A DNA stretch of 64,000 bases from an uncultured Oscillospiraceae bacterium (GTDB lineage Bacteria > Bacillota > Clostridia > Oscillospirales > Ruminococcaceae), in NCBI GenBank assembly GCA_934539585.1, contig CAKTCT010000012.1:1-64000 (forward strand). Direction: 5' to 3'. Below the pieces are notes generated by a model, which was not told the origin of the DNA, did not search any database, and saw only the letters and a list, made by a program, of their open reading frames with translations. Shown piece after piece: positions 7,641 through 15,604 of the stretch. The first letter of the stretch is position 1. Every line of letters begins with the position of its first letter. A program made the translations under genes and the position numbers.

Positions 7641-9361
7641 CAGTCATCCCTCCCTTTCTGTTGCGATTCATAGACCTCCCGGTAGATTTCGCTCTTTTGC
7701 AGGAGGTTTTCATGGGTGTCAAAGTCGGTGATCCGGCCGTCATCCAGGACAAGGATGCGGTCGGCGTCCTGGACGCTGGAGATACGCTGGGCGATGATCA
7801 GGGTGGTGGTGCCCTTCAGGTCCTCCCGGAGGGCTTCCCGGATCTTTGCGTCGGTGGCCGTATCCACGGCGCTGGTGGAGTCGTCCAGGATGATGATCCT
7901 GGGGTGCTTCAGCAATGCCCGGGCGATACAGAGCCGCTGCTTCTGGCCGCCGGAGACGTTGACGCCGCCCTGGCCCAGGTCGGTGTCGTAGCCGTCGGGG
8001 AAGCTCTTGATGAAGCCGTCAGCCTGAGCCGAGCGGCAGGCTTCCTCGATTTCCGCGTCGGTGGCGTTTTCGTCGCCCCAGCGGAGGTTATCCCGGATGG
8101 AGCCGGAGAACAGGACGTTTTTCTGGAGCACCATGCTCACCGCGTCCCGAAGGGCCCGGATGTCGTAGTCCCGGACGTCCTTGCCGCCCACCAGGACCCG
8201 GCCGCCGGTGACGTCGTAAAGCCGGGGGATCAGCTGGACCAGGGAGCTCTTGGCGGAGCCGGTGCCGCCGATGATGCCGATGGTCTCGCCGGAGCGGATG
8301 GAGAGGTCGATGTTCTGAAGGATGTCCTCCTCCGCGTCGTTGTTGTAGCGGAAGGAGACGTTTTCAAAGACGATGGAGCCGTCGGCCACAGCGGTTTCCT
8401 TGCCGCTCTGGATGTCGGGGACCTCATCCAGGACCTCTACGATACGGATCAGGGACGCCTTGGACATGACCAGCATGACGAAGATCATGGAAATCATCAT
8501 CAGGCTCATGAGAATCTGGGTGACGTAGCTGATGAAGCTGATGAGCTCGCCGGTCTGCATGGTGCCGTTGATGATGTGATTCCCGCCGAACCAGAGGATG
8601 GCGATGATGCAGGCGTAAATGGTGATCTGCATGAAGGGTCCGTTGAAGGCCAGGACCTTCTCGGCCCGGATGGAGGAGTCCCGGAGGCCGTCGTTGGCGT
8701 CTTTGAACTTCTTCTTCTCATAGTCCGAGCGGACGAAGGCTTTGACCACCCGGGCGGAGATGAGGTTTTCCTGGACCGAGGCGTTTAAGCCGTCGTACTT
8801 TTTCATCATGGCGGTGAACCGGGGGAAGGCCATGCAGGCGATAATAGCCAGGGCCGTGCCCAGAATGGGGATGGCCACCAGGAACACCGACACCAGGCTG
8901 TGGTTGATCTTATACGCCATGAAGGTGGCGCAGACCAGCATGAAGGGCGCCCGGACCGCCACCCGGATGATCATCATAAAGGCGTTCTGGACGTTGTTGA
9001 CGTCGCTGGTGAGCCGCGTCACCAGAGAAGCTGTGCGGAACCGGTCCAGGTTCTTGAAGGAGAAGTCCTGGAGCTTGTGGAACAGCCCCCGCCGCAGCTC
9101 GCTGCCGAAGCCCAGGCCGCCCAGAGCCGCGAACCGCGCCGCCAGCGCGCCGCAGAGCAGGGCAAACAGAGCGTACAGCACCATCTGGCCGCCGATTTTC
9201 AGCACATAGGAAATATCCCGGTTTTGGATGCCCACGTCCACGATCAGGGACATGAGCCGGGGAATTTGGATTTCCGCCCAGACCTCGCCGATAATGGTGA
9301 GGGGGGACAGAATGGCGTAGGCCCCGTATTTTTTGGTGTAGGGCAGAATCTTTTTAATCAC
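7640..9361 (-). CDS. Multidrug-type ABC exporter, degenerate half (permease-ATPase fusion)
   Basis: A 573-residue half-transporter: an ABC membrane domain to about residue 310, then an ATPase. Walker A reads GGTGSAKSS, with Ala replacing the usual second-to-last Gly, and Walker B reads IIILDDSTSAVD, with Asp in place of the catalytic Glu; the signature is VSGGQ. This pattern marks the non-canonical subunit of heterodimeric exporters. The start is a GTG at 9361, which overlaps the last eight bases of marR; GGAGGA lies upstream inside marR. The gene is co-transcribed with marR and the second half-transporter. Confidence 0.87.
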   Translation of the reverse strand: MIKKILPYTKKYGAYAILSPLTIIGEVWAEIQIPRLMSLIVDVGIQNRDISYVLKIGGQMVLYALFALLCGALAARFAALGGLGFGSELRRGLFHKLQDFSFKNLDRFRTASLVTRLTSDVNNVQNAFMMIIRVAVRAPFMLVCATFMAYKINHSLVSVFLVAIPILGTALAIIACMAFPRFTAMMKKYDGLNASVQENLISARVVKAFVRSDYEKKKFKDANDGLRDSSIRAEKVLAFNGPFMQITIYACIIAILWFGGNHIINGTMQTGELISFISYVTQILMSLMMISMIFVMLVMSKASLIRIVEVLDEVPDIQSGKETAVADGSIVFENVSFRYNNDAEEDILQNIDLSIRSGETIGIIGGTGSAKSSLVQLIPRLYDVTGGRVLVGGKDVRDYDIRALRDAVSMVLQKNVLFSGSIRDNLRWGDENATDAEIEEACRSAQADGFIKSFPDGYDTDLGQGGVNVSGGQKQRLCIARALLKHPRIIILDDSTSAVDTATDAKIREALREDLKGTTTLIIAQRISSVQDADRILVLDDGRITDFDTHENLLQKSEIYREVYESQQKGRDD

Positions 9362-9881
9362 ACCCGTCGTCCTCCTTTTTTTCTTCCAGTTTCATGGCAA
9401 TGTGGAGCCGCTTTTCCTCGTCCACCAGGGAGTGGAAGGACCGCTCCCGGAACTCGTCGGTCTCCAGATTGGCCGTCAGCCGCTGGAGGTAGTCGTACAG
9501 CGCCTGGCACTCCTCCTCCCGGAACCCCCGGAAGGCCAGGGCGTCCACGTCGTCGAAGGCCCGGCGGCAGCTTTCCACATAGGCTTTTCCCGTTTCGGTA
9601 ACGGTGAGGCGGTTGCAGCGCAGGTCCTTCTGGTCCGCTGTCCGCTGGAGCATCCCGCTTTTTTCCAGCCGCTTGACGGCGGCGGCCACCGTAGGCGGGG
9701 AGACCTGCAGAAAGTCCGCGATGTCCTTTTGGGTGCAGGCTTCATGGTCCATGGCGTATTCCAGCAAGGGAATCTGCCCGAAGCAGACCCGGTTCCTGGC
9801 CGCGGCCCGCTGGATGTAAATGCGGTGGAGCAGGTTCAGCTTGTTGAGCCGCCCCAGAATGTCGCGATAGGTAATGGGCAA
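9354..9881 (-). CDS. MarR-family transcriptional regulator
   Basis: A 175-residue winged-helix protein. The DNA-binding part is visible around residues 50-85 (QKDIADFLQVSPPTVAAAVKRLEKSGM) followed by a wing ending LTVTETG. The start is TTG at 9881, six bases after GGAGG; no ATG alternative has a good site. It is the first gene of a three-gene operon with a heterodimeric ABC exporter. An inverted repeat just downstream of its promoter suggests it represses its own operon and that ligand binding induces efflux. The C-terminus is rich in charged residues (EEKKEDDG). Confidence 0.85.
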   Translation of the reverse strand: MPITYRDILGRLNKLNLLHRIYIQRAAARNRVCFGQIPLLEYAMDHEACTQKDIADFLQVSPPTVAAAVKRLEKSGMLQRTADQKDLRCNRLTVTETGKAYVESCRRAFDDVDALAFRGFREEECQALYDYLQRLTANLETDEFRERSFHSLVDEEKRLHIAMKLEEKKEDDGCD

Positions 9882-9912
9882 CTGGATTCCTCCTTTCGAT
9901 TTTAAATAATAT

Positions 9913-9937
9913 GTCAGCTAATAATTAAACGGCTAAC
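9913..9937. promoter_or_regulatory. Putative MarR operator
   Basis: GTCAGC (9913-9918) and GCTAAC (9932-9937) form a near-perfect inverted repeat separated by an AT-rich spacer, directly downstream of the marR promoter -10. The position fits an autorepression site. Confidence 0.5.
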
Positions 9938-9945
9938 TGTTTGCT

Positions 9946-9974
9946 AGTATAGCATGGCTTTCCGGAAATGTCAA
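9946..9974 (-). promoter_or_regulatory. Sigma-A promoter of the marR-ABC exporter operon
   Basis: On the minus strand TTGACA (9969-9974) and TATACT (9946-9951) are 17 bases apart, close to consensus. Immediately upstream, at 9975-9995, GGGATTTTTT and AAAAAATCCC form a perfect hairpin around one C. Confidence 0.8.
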
Positions 9975-10082
9975 GGGATTTTTTCAAAAAATCCCGGGGA
10001 GCGGGGGAGGTCTACCCGGTCCCGCCGGAACATAGAATGTCCTGAAAGCGGAAAAGCAGCCACGGAAAGGCGTTGATGCGAT

Positions 10083-12809
10083 TTGAAGCTGCTGGATTAT
10101 CTGGACCAGGCCCCTCCCACCGGGGAAACGCTCCCCGCGGCCTACCCGGGGCTCTCCCAGGAGGAAGCGGAGCGGCGGCTGGCGAAGCAGGGGAAAAACG
10201 TCCTGCGGGAGGGAAAGAAGGTCAGGCCCTTTGCCATTTTCGTCAGCCAGTTCAAGGATTTTCTCACCCTGGTGCTGCTGATCTCCACGGCGGTGACGGT
10301 GTTTCTGGGGGATTACACCGAGGCGCTGACCATCGGGGTCATTGTCCTGTGCAACGGCCTTATGGGCTTTTTCCAGGAGTATAAAACCGAGCGGACCCTG
10401 GAGGCCCTTCGGAAAATGGCCGCTCCCAAGGCCAGGGTCTACCGGGACGGCGTCCTCCGGGAGGTCCCCGGGGAGGAGCTGGTGGTGGGGGACGTCATTG
10501 CCGTGGAGACCGGGGACCGGGTCCCGGCGGACGTCTGCCTGCTGGAAGCGGCGGCGGTGTCGGCGGATGAATCCATCCTCACTGGGGAATCGGAGCCGGT
10601 GGCCAAGCGCGCCTTTTCCGGGGAAACGCTCCCCGGGGAAAGCGCCCTTCACCGGCCGGATTTCCTGTACATGGGGACCGTGGTCACGGCAGGCCACGGC
10701 GCGGCCCGGATCGTTTCCACCGGCATGGCCACCCAGATGGGCCGCATCGCCGGGATGATCGGCGACGCCGCGGAGGAGCCCACCCCTTTGCAGAAGCGGC
10801 TGGACGAACTGGGACGGTACATCGCCATCGGCTGCCTGCTGATCTGCGCCGTGGTGGCCGGGGCCGGGATCCTCCGGGGGGAGCCCCTTCTGGATATGCT
10901 CCTCACCGGGGTGAGCCTGGCCGTGGCCGCCGTTCCCGAGGGGCTTCCGGCCATTGTCACCATCTCCCTGGCCCTGGCCGTGGGGCGGATGGTCAAGCGG
11001 AAATCCCTGATCCGGCGGCTCCACGCCGTGGAGACCCTGGGCTGCGCCGACGTGATCTGCTCCGACAAAACCGGCACCCTGACGGAAAACCGCATGACCG
11101 TCCAGGAGCTGGCCACCTTTGAGGAAACTGTCCGGGTGACGGGCAGCGGCTATCAGCGGGCCGGGGAGTTCCTGGCCGGGGACGGCCGCACCGTGTCCCC
11201 CGCCCGGTTCCCGCCCACCCGGCGGCTCCTGGAGATCGCGGTGCTTTGCAGCAACGCCTCCATCAGCGCCGGAAGCTCCCGTTCCCGGTCCGGCAGCCGG
11301 GAGCCCGGGGAGTACGCCGCCGCCGGGGACCCTACGGAGGTCGCCTTGCTGATCATGGCGGCCAAAGCCTCTCTGACCCGCCCGGACCTGGAACGGGAAT
11401 ACCGGCGGATTCTGGAGGTCCCCTTCGACAGCCGGAGCAAGCGGATGTCCGTAGTGGTGGAAAACGCCGCCGGGGACCGGCTCCTGCTGGTCAAGGGCGG
11501 CTGCGATGTGGTCCTGGGGCAGTGCGGCAGCATCCTTACCGCCGTCGGGACCCTCCCTCTGACCCCTGCCCGGCGTCAGAAGGTGGAAAAGGAGATGGAC
11601 CGCATGGCGGAGAGCGCCTTACGGGTGCTGGCCTTCGCTTATAAGCCCCTGTCCCCTGGGACCAGCCTGACGGAGGGGGAGGCCGGGTCCGCCGGAGGGC
11701 TGATCTTCGCGGGCCTGGCCGGGATGATGGACCCGCCCCGGAAGGAGGCCAAAGAGGCCGTCTCCCTGAGCCGGAAGGCGGGGATCAAAACGGTGATGAT
11801 CACCGGGGACCACAAGGCCACCGCCTGCGCCATCGCCCGGGAGACCGGCATCTGGCGTCCCGGGGACCGGGTCCTTTCCGGCGGGGAGCTTTCCGCCATG
11901 AGCGAAGCGGAGCTAGACCGGGTCATCGACGAAACCACGGTTTTCGCCCGGGTCAGCCCCAGCGATAAGCTGAAGATTGTCCGGGCCTTCAAGCGCCGGG
12001 GACACATCACCGCCATGACCGGCGACGGCGTCAACGACGCCCCGGCGGTAAAGGAGGCGGACATCGGCGTGGCCATGGGCGTTTCCGGCACCGACGTGAC
12101 CAAGGAAGCCTCTGACGTCATCCTTCTGGACGACAACTTCGCCACCCTGGTGGCGGCGGTGGAGGAGGGCCGGGTCATCTACCAGAACATCCGGAAGTTC
12201 ATCCGGTACCTCCTGTCCTGCAATATCGGCGAGGTGCTGACCATGTTCCTGGGGATTCTCATGGGGATGCCGGTGGTGCTGCTGCCCATCCATATCCTGC
12301 TCATCAACCTGGTGACAGACGGCCTGCCCGCCATCGCCCTGGGGCTGGAGCCTCCGGACCGGAAGGTAATGAAGCGCCCTCCCCGGCGGTCCACCGACGG
12401 CGTCTTTTCCGGGGGGCTGCTGACCACCATCCTGTTCCGGGGGAGCCTGATCGGCCTGACCACCCTGGCGGTGTTCATCCGGCTGAACCAGACTGCCGGC
12501 CTGGACGCTGCCCGGACCGGAGCCCTGTTCGCCCTGGTTTTCGCCCAGCTGCTCCACGTCTTTGAGTGCAAAAGCGAGGAGCGGTCCCTGTTCACCATCA
12601 ACCCCTTCGACAACTGGAAGCTGCTGCTGGCGGTGCTGCTGTCGGCGGCCATTGCGCTGACGGCCATCTTTTTCCCGCCGGTCCAGCCCATTTTCCGGAC
12701 GGTGGCCCTTACCGGCCGCCAGGTGCTGACCGTTGCCGGGTACCTTATGGCCGCGCCGGTGCTGTCGGCGCTGCTGGGAGCGCTGTTCCGGAAGCGGGAG
12801 AAGAACTAG
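10083..12809 (+). CDS. Calcium-type P-type (P2) cation-transporting ATPase
   Basis: A 908-residue membrane pump driven by ATP. Visible P-type motifs are ILTGESEPV (~165, actuator), CSDKTGTLTE (~327, phosphorylated Asp) and MTGDGVNDAPA (~646). M4 carries PEGLPA and M6 carries NLVTDGLPA, the residue pattern of SERCA/PMCA-type Ca2+ pumps, so Ca2+ export is the likely role. The start is TTG at 10083, with GGAAAGG 12 bases upstream; an in-frame TGA at 10074-10076 rules out earlier starts. It stands alone on the plus strand, and its 3' end overlaps the opposing tetR gene by 65 bp. The ion specificity is inferred. Confidence 0.88.
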   Translation: MKLLDYLDQAPPTGETLPAAYPGLSQEEAERRLAKQGKNVLREGKKVRPFAIFVSQFKDFLTLVLLISTAVTVFLGDYTEALTIGVIVLCNGLMGFFQEYKTERTLEALRKMAAPKARVYRDGVLREVPGEELVVGDVIAVETGDRVPADVCLLEAAAVSADESILTGESEPVAKRAFSGETLPGESALHRPDFLYMGTVVTAGHGAARIVSTGMATQMGRIAGMIGDAAEEPTPLQKRLDELGRYIAIGCLLICAVVAGAGILRGEPLLDMLLTGVSLAVAAVPEGLPAIVTISLALAVGRMVKRKSLIRRLHAVETLGCADVICSDKTGTLTENRMTVQELATFEETVRVTGSGYQRAGEFLAGDGRTVSPARFPPTRRLLEIAVLCSNASISAGSSRSRSGSREPGEYAAAGDPTEVALLIMAAKASLTRPDLEREYRRILEVPFDSRSKRMSVVVENAAGDRLLLVKGGCDVVLGQCGSILTAVGTLPLTPARRQKVEKEMDRMAESALRVLAFAYKPLSPGTSLTEGEAGSAGGLIFAGLAGMMDPPRKEAKEAVSLSRKAGIKTVMITGDHKATACAIARETGIWRPGDRVLSGGELSAMSEAELDRVIDETTVFARVSPSDKLKIVRAFKRRGHITAMTGDGVNDAPAVKEADIGVAMGVSGTDVTKEASDVILLDDNFATLVAAVEEGRVIYQNIRKFIRYLLSCNIGEVLTMFLGILMGMPVVLLPIHILLINLVTDGLPAIALGLEPPDRKVMKRPPRRSTDGVFSGGLLTTILFRGSLIGLTTLAVFIRLNQTAGLDAARTGALFALVFAQLLHVFECKSEERSLFTINPFDNWKLLLAVLLSAAIALTAIFFPPVQPIFRTVALTGRQVLTVAGYLMAAPVLSALLGALFRKREKN

Positions 12810-13389
12810 GCCCCGCCGGGATGCACTTCATCAGGATCCCGGCTACGGACTCCACAGGCAGCGTGCAGCCGGTTTTTGCCCATTCCGACACCACCCCGGC
12901 GATTCCCCGGAGGTAAAAGGCCATCCAGTAGGGCCGCTCCGCCTCCGGCACCGAAAACCGGGCCAGAATGGGGTCGAAAATGTGCCGGAACATCCGCTGG
13001 TAGGTGTCCTCCGACTGAAAATTCCCGGGATTTTCCATGGAAGCGGCGTACAGCCGCCGGTGGTCCCGGATAAAGTTCAGGTAGGGGGTGAGATACTCCG
13101 GCGTGATCAGCCGCAGCTCCTCCAGAGGGCAGTGGGAAAGCCGCTTGATGAAGTCCTCGTTTCGGCTTTGAAAGTAGGAGAGGAACTGCCGGTATAGGAA
13201 CAGCAGGCTTTCGTCCAGCAGCTCCCGGGTGTTCTGGTAGTGGAGGTAGAAGGTGGAGCGGTTCACCCCGGCGGCGGCGCAGACCTCCTTGATGGTAATG
13301 TAGGCAAAATCCTTCGTTTCCAGCAAGGAGAGAAAGGCTTTATCGATTTTTATCGCAGTGTTGAAGTATTTGCTCTCCGATCGGTTCAT
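12745..13389 (-). CDS. TetR/AcrR-family transcriptional regulator
   Basis: 214 residues. The N-terminal TetR helix-turn-helix is clear: ITIKEVCAAAGVNRSTFYLHYQNTREL at about residues 32-58. The C-terminal ligand domain resembles the 'TetR-like C-terminal' group, with RMFRHIFDPILARF and a helix WMAFYLRGIAGVVSEW. The final ~25 residues (rich in Ala, Pro, Ser) are read antisense to the end of the P-type ATPase gene and look non-conserved. The start at 13389 has AAGGAGCG upstream. It is the last gene of a membrane-protein operon whose preceding gene would overlap its start by 50 bp. Its target is unknown. Confidence 0.82.
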   Translation of the reverse strand: MNRSESKYFNTAIKIDKAFLSLLETKDFAYITIKEVCAAAGVNRSTFYLHYQNTRELLDESLLFLYRQFLSYFQSRNEDFIKRLSHCPLEELRLITPEYLTPYLNFIRDHRRLYAASMENPGNFQSEDTYQRMFRHIFDPILARFSVPEAERPYWMAFYLRGIAGVVSEWAKTGCTLPVESVAGILMKCIPAGPSSSPASGTALPAAPTAPARP

Positions 13390-14288
13390 TGGGACAACGC
13401 TCCTTTGCTTTTTTCATTGCCTTGGCGGACCGGAAAAGCATATACGCCGCCGCAGCGATGACGGTGACGTAAACGCAGCCTCCGGTAATGGAATTCATCA
13501 ACCGACGAAAATGCTCCCCCTGGGTGGAAAACCGCGAGATCATGGCCGTTTGCAGCCCCAGGACCGACAAGGCCGCCGCCGCGAAATTCAGGGCCGCTGC
13601 GGCGGAAAGAATGGAGCTGCCCAGCCTGCGCCGCCCCCAGGAGATTTTTGACGGAAAGCCCGAATATCCAGAAGGTATACATGGCCGACAGGTAAATCAC
13701 ATAACCCGGATAAACAAAGCCGGAATCGGTCCGGACCATCAGCAGGATCATCCCGCCCATGGGGATGTCCAGCAGGAGCAGCATCCAGGCCGCATTCCGG
13801 CAGCAGGCATACGCATAAGCGGCGGAGGGCGCGGCCCCGGCCTTGCGGCAGCAGAACCCCAGATAGGCCCGCAGCAGTCCCAGGGCCAGATAGTAGACCG
13901 CCATGGCGAGAAACCACACCGATCCGTACCATATTCCGGTCACGCCCCAGAAGACCCCGTAAAGGAGGCTGCTGCACATCCCCCGGTAAAGCCCCACCTT
14001 CCCCCGGAAGGCCGGGCTGCGGAGAAAGGCCCCGCCCCATGGGCTGGCGGCCAGTCTGCGCACCAGCGCGGACCGTTCCGCGGCGGTCTCCAGCCATTTC
14101 CGGAGCCTGGGAAGGGCCAGGCACCAGACCGTCAGGGAGTAGGCGGAGAGCCCGAACACCAGGTCGGCCAGGATGCCCTCCGCCCGGTCCGTTGCAAAGA
14201 GATAAAGGAGCAGCCCGAAAGCCGCAGGCGGCACGGTGCATAAAAACCATCCCGGCGGGTGCAGCAGCCTTGTAAGCAGTCCCTTCAT
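13340..14288 (-). pseudogene. Multi-pass membrane protein interrupted by a frameshift
   Basis: From the ATG at 14288 an open frame encodes about 215 residues of membrane protein (segments such as PPAAFGLLLYLFAT, VWFLAMAVYYLALGLL and AAWMLLLLDIPMGGMILLMV). Near 13640 the reading frame stops looking like protein (RRSGPEFRGGG), while the next frame continues naturally (SSILSAAAALNFAAAAL, then CVYVTVIAAAAYMLF, ending at 13340). Removing one base from the C5 run at 13634-13638 joins them into one protein of about 316 residues. The upstream gene overlaps it by ATGA. It could be a real inactivation or an assembly error in a homopolymer. No family recognised. Confidence 0.65.
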
Positions 14289-14647
14289 CCGGCGTTGTTC
14301 TCGCTGATCTCTTTGGCCAGCTCGATGATCTCAAACGCATATTTCTGCTTTCCCCGTTCCAGCAGCTCCTTGTGCAGGGGATAGTTGACGGCGACTCCCA
14401 TCATTCCCACGATGCCCAGGACCACTCCCACGGCAAAGGACCCCACGGACCCCGGGCCGATGACCTTCATGGCCAGGCACATTCCCGTGCCGAAAACCAG
14501 GGCGGAGACGGTCCCCAGGGAGTAGGCAAAGACGTTGGCGGGGAGTTTGGCCTTCCGGTCCAGCTTCCGGAGCGCTACCACTTTGGAGGAATTTTTCCGG
14601 GCGTATTCGTTGGCCAGCTGTTCGGCGTAAATTTTATCTGTGTTCAT
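14285..14647 (-). CDS. Small membrane protein, function unknown
   Basis: 120 residues from the ATG at 14647, chosen because AGGAGG ends nine bases before it; a GTG three codons earlier would lie directly on that site. Residues 1-35 are charged (YAEQLANEYARKNSSKVVALRKLDRKAK), two hydrophobic helices follow at about 42-62 and 70-88, and the tail is again charged and helical (KYAFEIIELAKEISEN). It is the first gene of the operon leading to the frameshifted membrane protein and tetR. Its stop overlaps the next start as ATGA. I do not recognise the family. Confidence 0.7.
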   Translation of the reverse strand: MNTDKIYAEQLANEYARKNSSKVVALRKLDRKAKLPANVFAYSLGTVSALVFGTGMCLAMKVIGPGSVGSFAVGVVLGIVGMMGVAVNYPLHKELLERGKQKYAFEIIELAKEISENNAG

Positions 14648-14735
14648 GAAGAACACCTCCTTGTTTTGATGTCTCTATTCTACCAGGTTCCCGGGGAAAA
14701 GAGAACAACAAGGACGGCCCTTCGTGTCGGGTTCA

Positions 14736-14774
14736 GAAAAAACGCGGCGGGAAACCTTCCGGTCTCCCGCCGCG
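14736..14774 (-). terminator. Rho-independent terminator after rex
   Basis: On the minus strand the arms CGCGGCGGG (14766-14774) and CCCGCCGCG (14743-14751) pair and are followed by a run of six T (14737-14742). It lies eight bases past the rex stop codon. Confidence 0.9.
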
Positions 14775-14782
14775 CCGGGCGT

Positions 14783-15439
14783 TCAGGATTCTTGGGCCCC
14801 GTCGCTTTGCTCCAGCTCGTTGAGCCGGAAGCACAGGGTGGACAGGCTGTCCCCTAAGTGGACGTTTTCCACCACCACGCCGTCGTAGTCCAGGGACAGG
14901 TCGTAGTGGCTGAAGTTCCAGAACCCCCGGATGCCGCTCTGCACCAGGAATTCCGCCAGATTCTGGGCCGCTTCCTTGGGGATGCAGAGGATGGCCACGT
15001 CGGGGCGGGCGGTTTTGCAGAAAGCCCCCAGCCGGGCGATGTCGCTGACCCGGATGCCGCCTACGTCCATGCCGATGAGGGCGGGGTTCGCGTCGAAAAT
15101 CGCCAGAAGGTCGAAGCCCCGGGAGGAAAAATCCATGTGGAGAGCAATGGCCCGGCCCAGATTTCCCGCCCCCAGAAGGATGGCCTTCCGGTGCTTGTCC
15201 AGGCCCAGAATTTTGCTGATCTCCTCATAGAGGTCCTTGACGTTGTAGCCGTAGCCCTGCTGGCCGAAGCCGCCGAAGCAGTTCAGGTCCTGGCGGATCT
15301 GGGAGGCGGTGAGCCCCATCCGTGCGGAGAGGTCGGCGGAGGAAATCCGGACGGTCCCGGCGGCCAGAAGCTCTTTCAGAAAGCGATGATACCGCGGCAG
15401 CCGGCGGACAACGGAGAGGGAAACGTTCCCTTTTGCCAT
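14783..15439 (-). CDS. rex: Redox-sensing transcriptional repressor Rex
   Basis: 218 residues. Rex senses the NADH/NAD+ ratio and represses fermentation and NADH-oxidising genes in anaerobic Firmicutes. The N-terminal winged helix is present (RLPRYHRFLKELLAAG, then SADLSARMGLTASQIRQDLNCFG, residues ~10-60) and a Rossmann domain follows with AILLGAGNLGRAIA (~84-97). The ATG at 15439 is preceded by AAAGGACGAG. A candidate Rex operator overlaps the start of its own transcript, so autoregulation is likely. It forms a one-gene unit bounded by a promoter and a strong terminator. Confidence 0.95.
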   Translation of the reverse strand: MAKGNVSLSVVRRLPRYHRFLKELLAAGTVRISSADLSARMGLTASQIRQDLNCFGGFGQQGYGYNVKDLYEEISKILGLDKHRKAILLGAGNLGRAIALHMDFSSRGFDLLAIFDANPALIGMDVGGIRVSDIARLGAFCKTARPDVAILCIPKEAAQNLAEFLVQSGIRGFWNFSHYDLSLDYDGVVVENVHLGDSLSTLCFRLNELEQSDGAQES

Positions 15440-15492
15440 GTGCAGCTCGTCCTTTCTATCCTTGATGTCAGAAGGGGCAGACACCCCGAAAG

Positions 15493-15508
15493 TTTGTGAA
15501 GTAACAAA
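15493..15508. promoter_or_regulatory. Putative Rex operator
   Basis: The minus strand reads TTTGTTACTTCACAAA, a TTTGT-N6-ACAAA inverted repeat close to known Rex sites (TTGTGAANNNNTTCACAA in many Firmicutes). It lies about 12 bases downstream of the rex -10 element. Confidence 0.65.
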
Positions 15509-15520
15509 CGTACTACTCTT

Positions 15521-15550
15521 ATTATACAGCAGAAAAACGGGAAAAGTCAA
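15521..15550 (-). promoter_or_regulatory. Sigma-A promoter of rex
   Basis: Minus-strand TTGACT (15545-15550) and a perfect TATAAT (15521-15526) are 18 bases apart. Confidence 0.75.
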
Positions 15551-15561
15551 GGACGCAAAGG

Positions 15562-15591
15562 AAAACCCGGGAGAAGGCTCCTTCTCCCGGG
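15562..15591 (-). terminator. Rho-independent terminator after icd
   Basis: CCCGGGAGAAGG (15566-15577) and CCTTCTCCCGGG (15580-15591) form a perfect 12-bp stem. On the minus strand TTTTCC follows. It lies 13 bases past the icd stop codon and directly upstream of the rex promoter. Confidence 0.85.
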
Positions 15592-15604
15592 CGGAAAACG
15601 CAAG

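Noticed and set aside
6402..7673. Long plus-strand frame over the ABC exporter gene
   Set aside because: Shadow of the exporter; the minus strand has full Walker and signature motifs.
10073..10384. ATG-started frame at the beginning of the P-type ATPase gene
   Set aside because: It is out of frame with all P-type motifs; the ATPase frame begins at the TTG at 10083.
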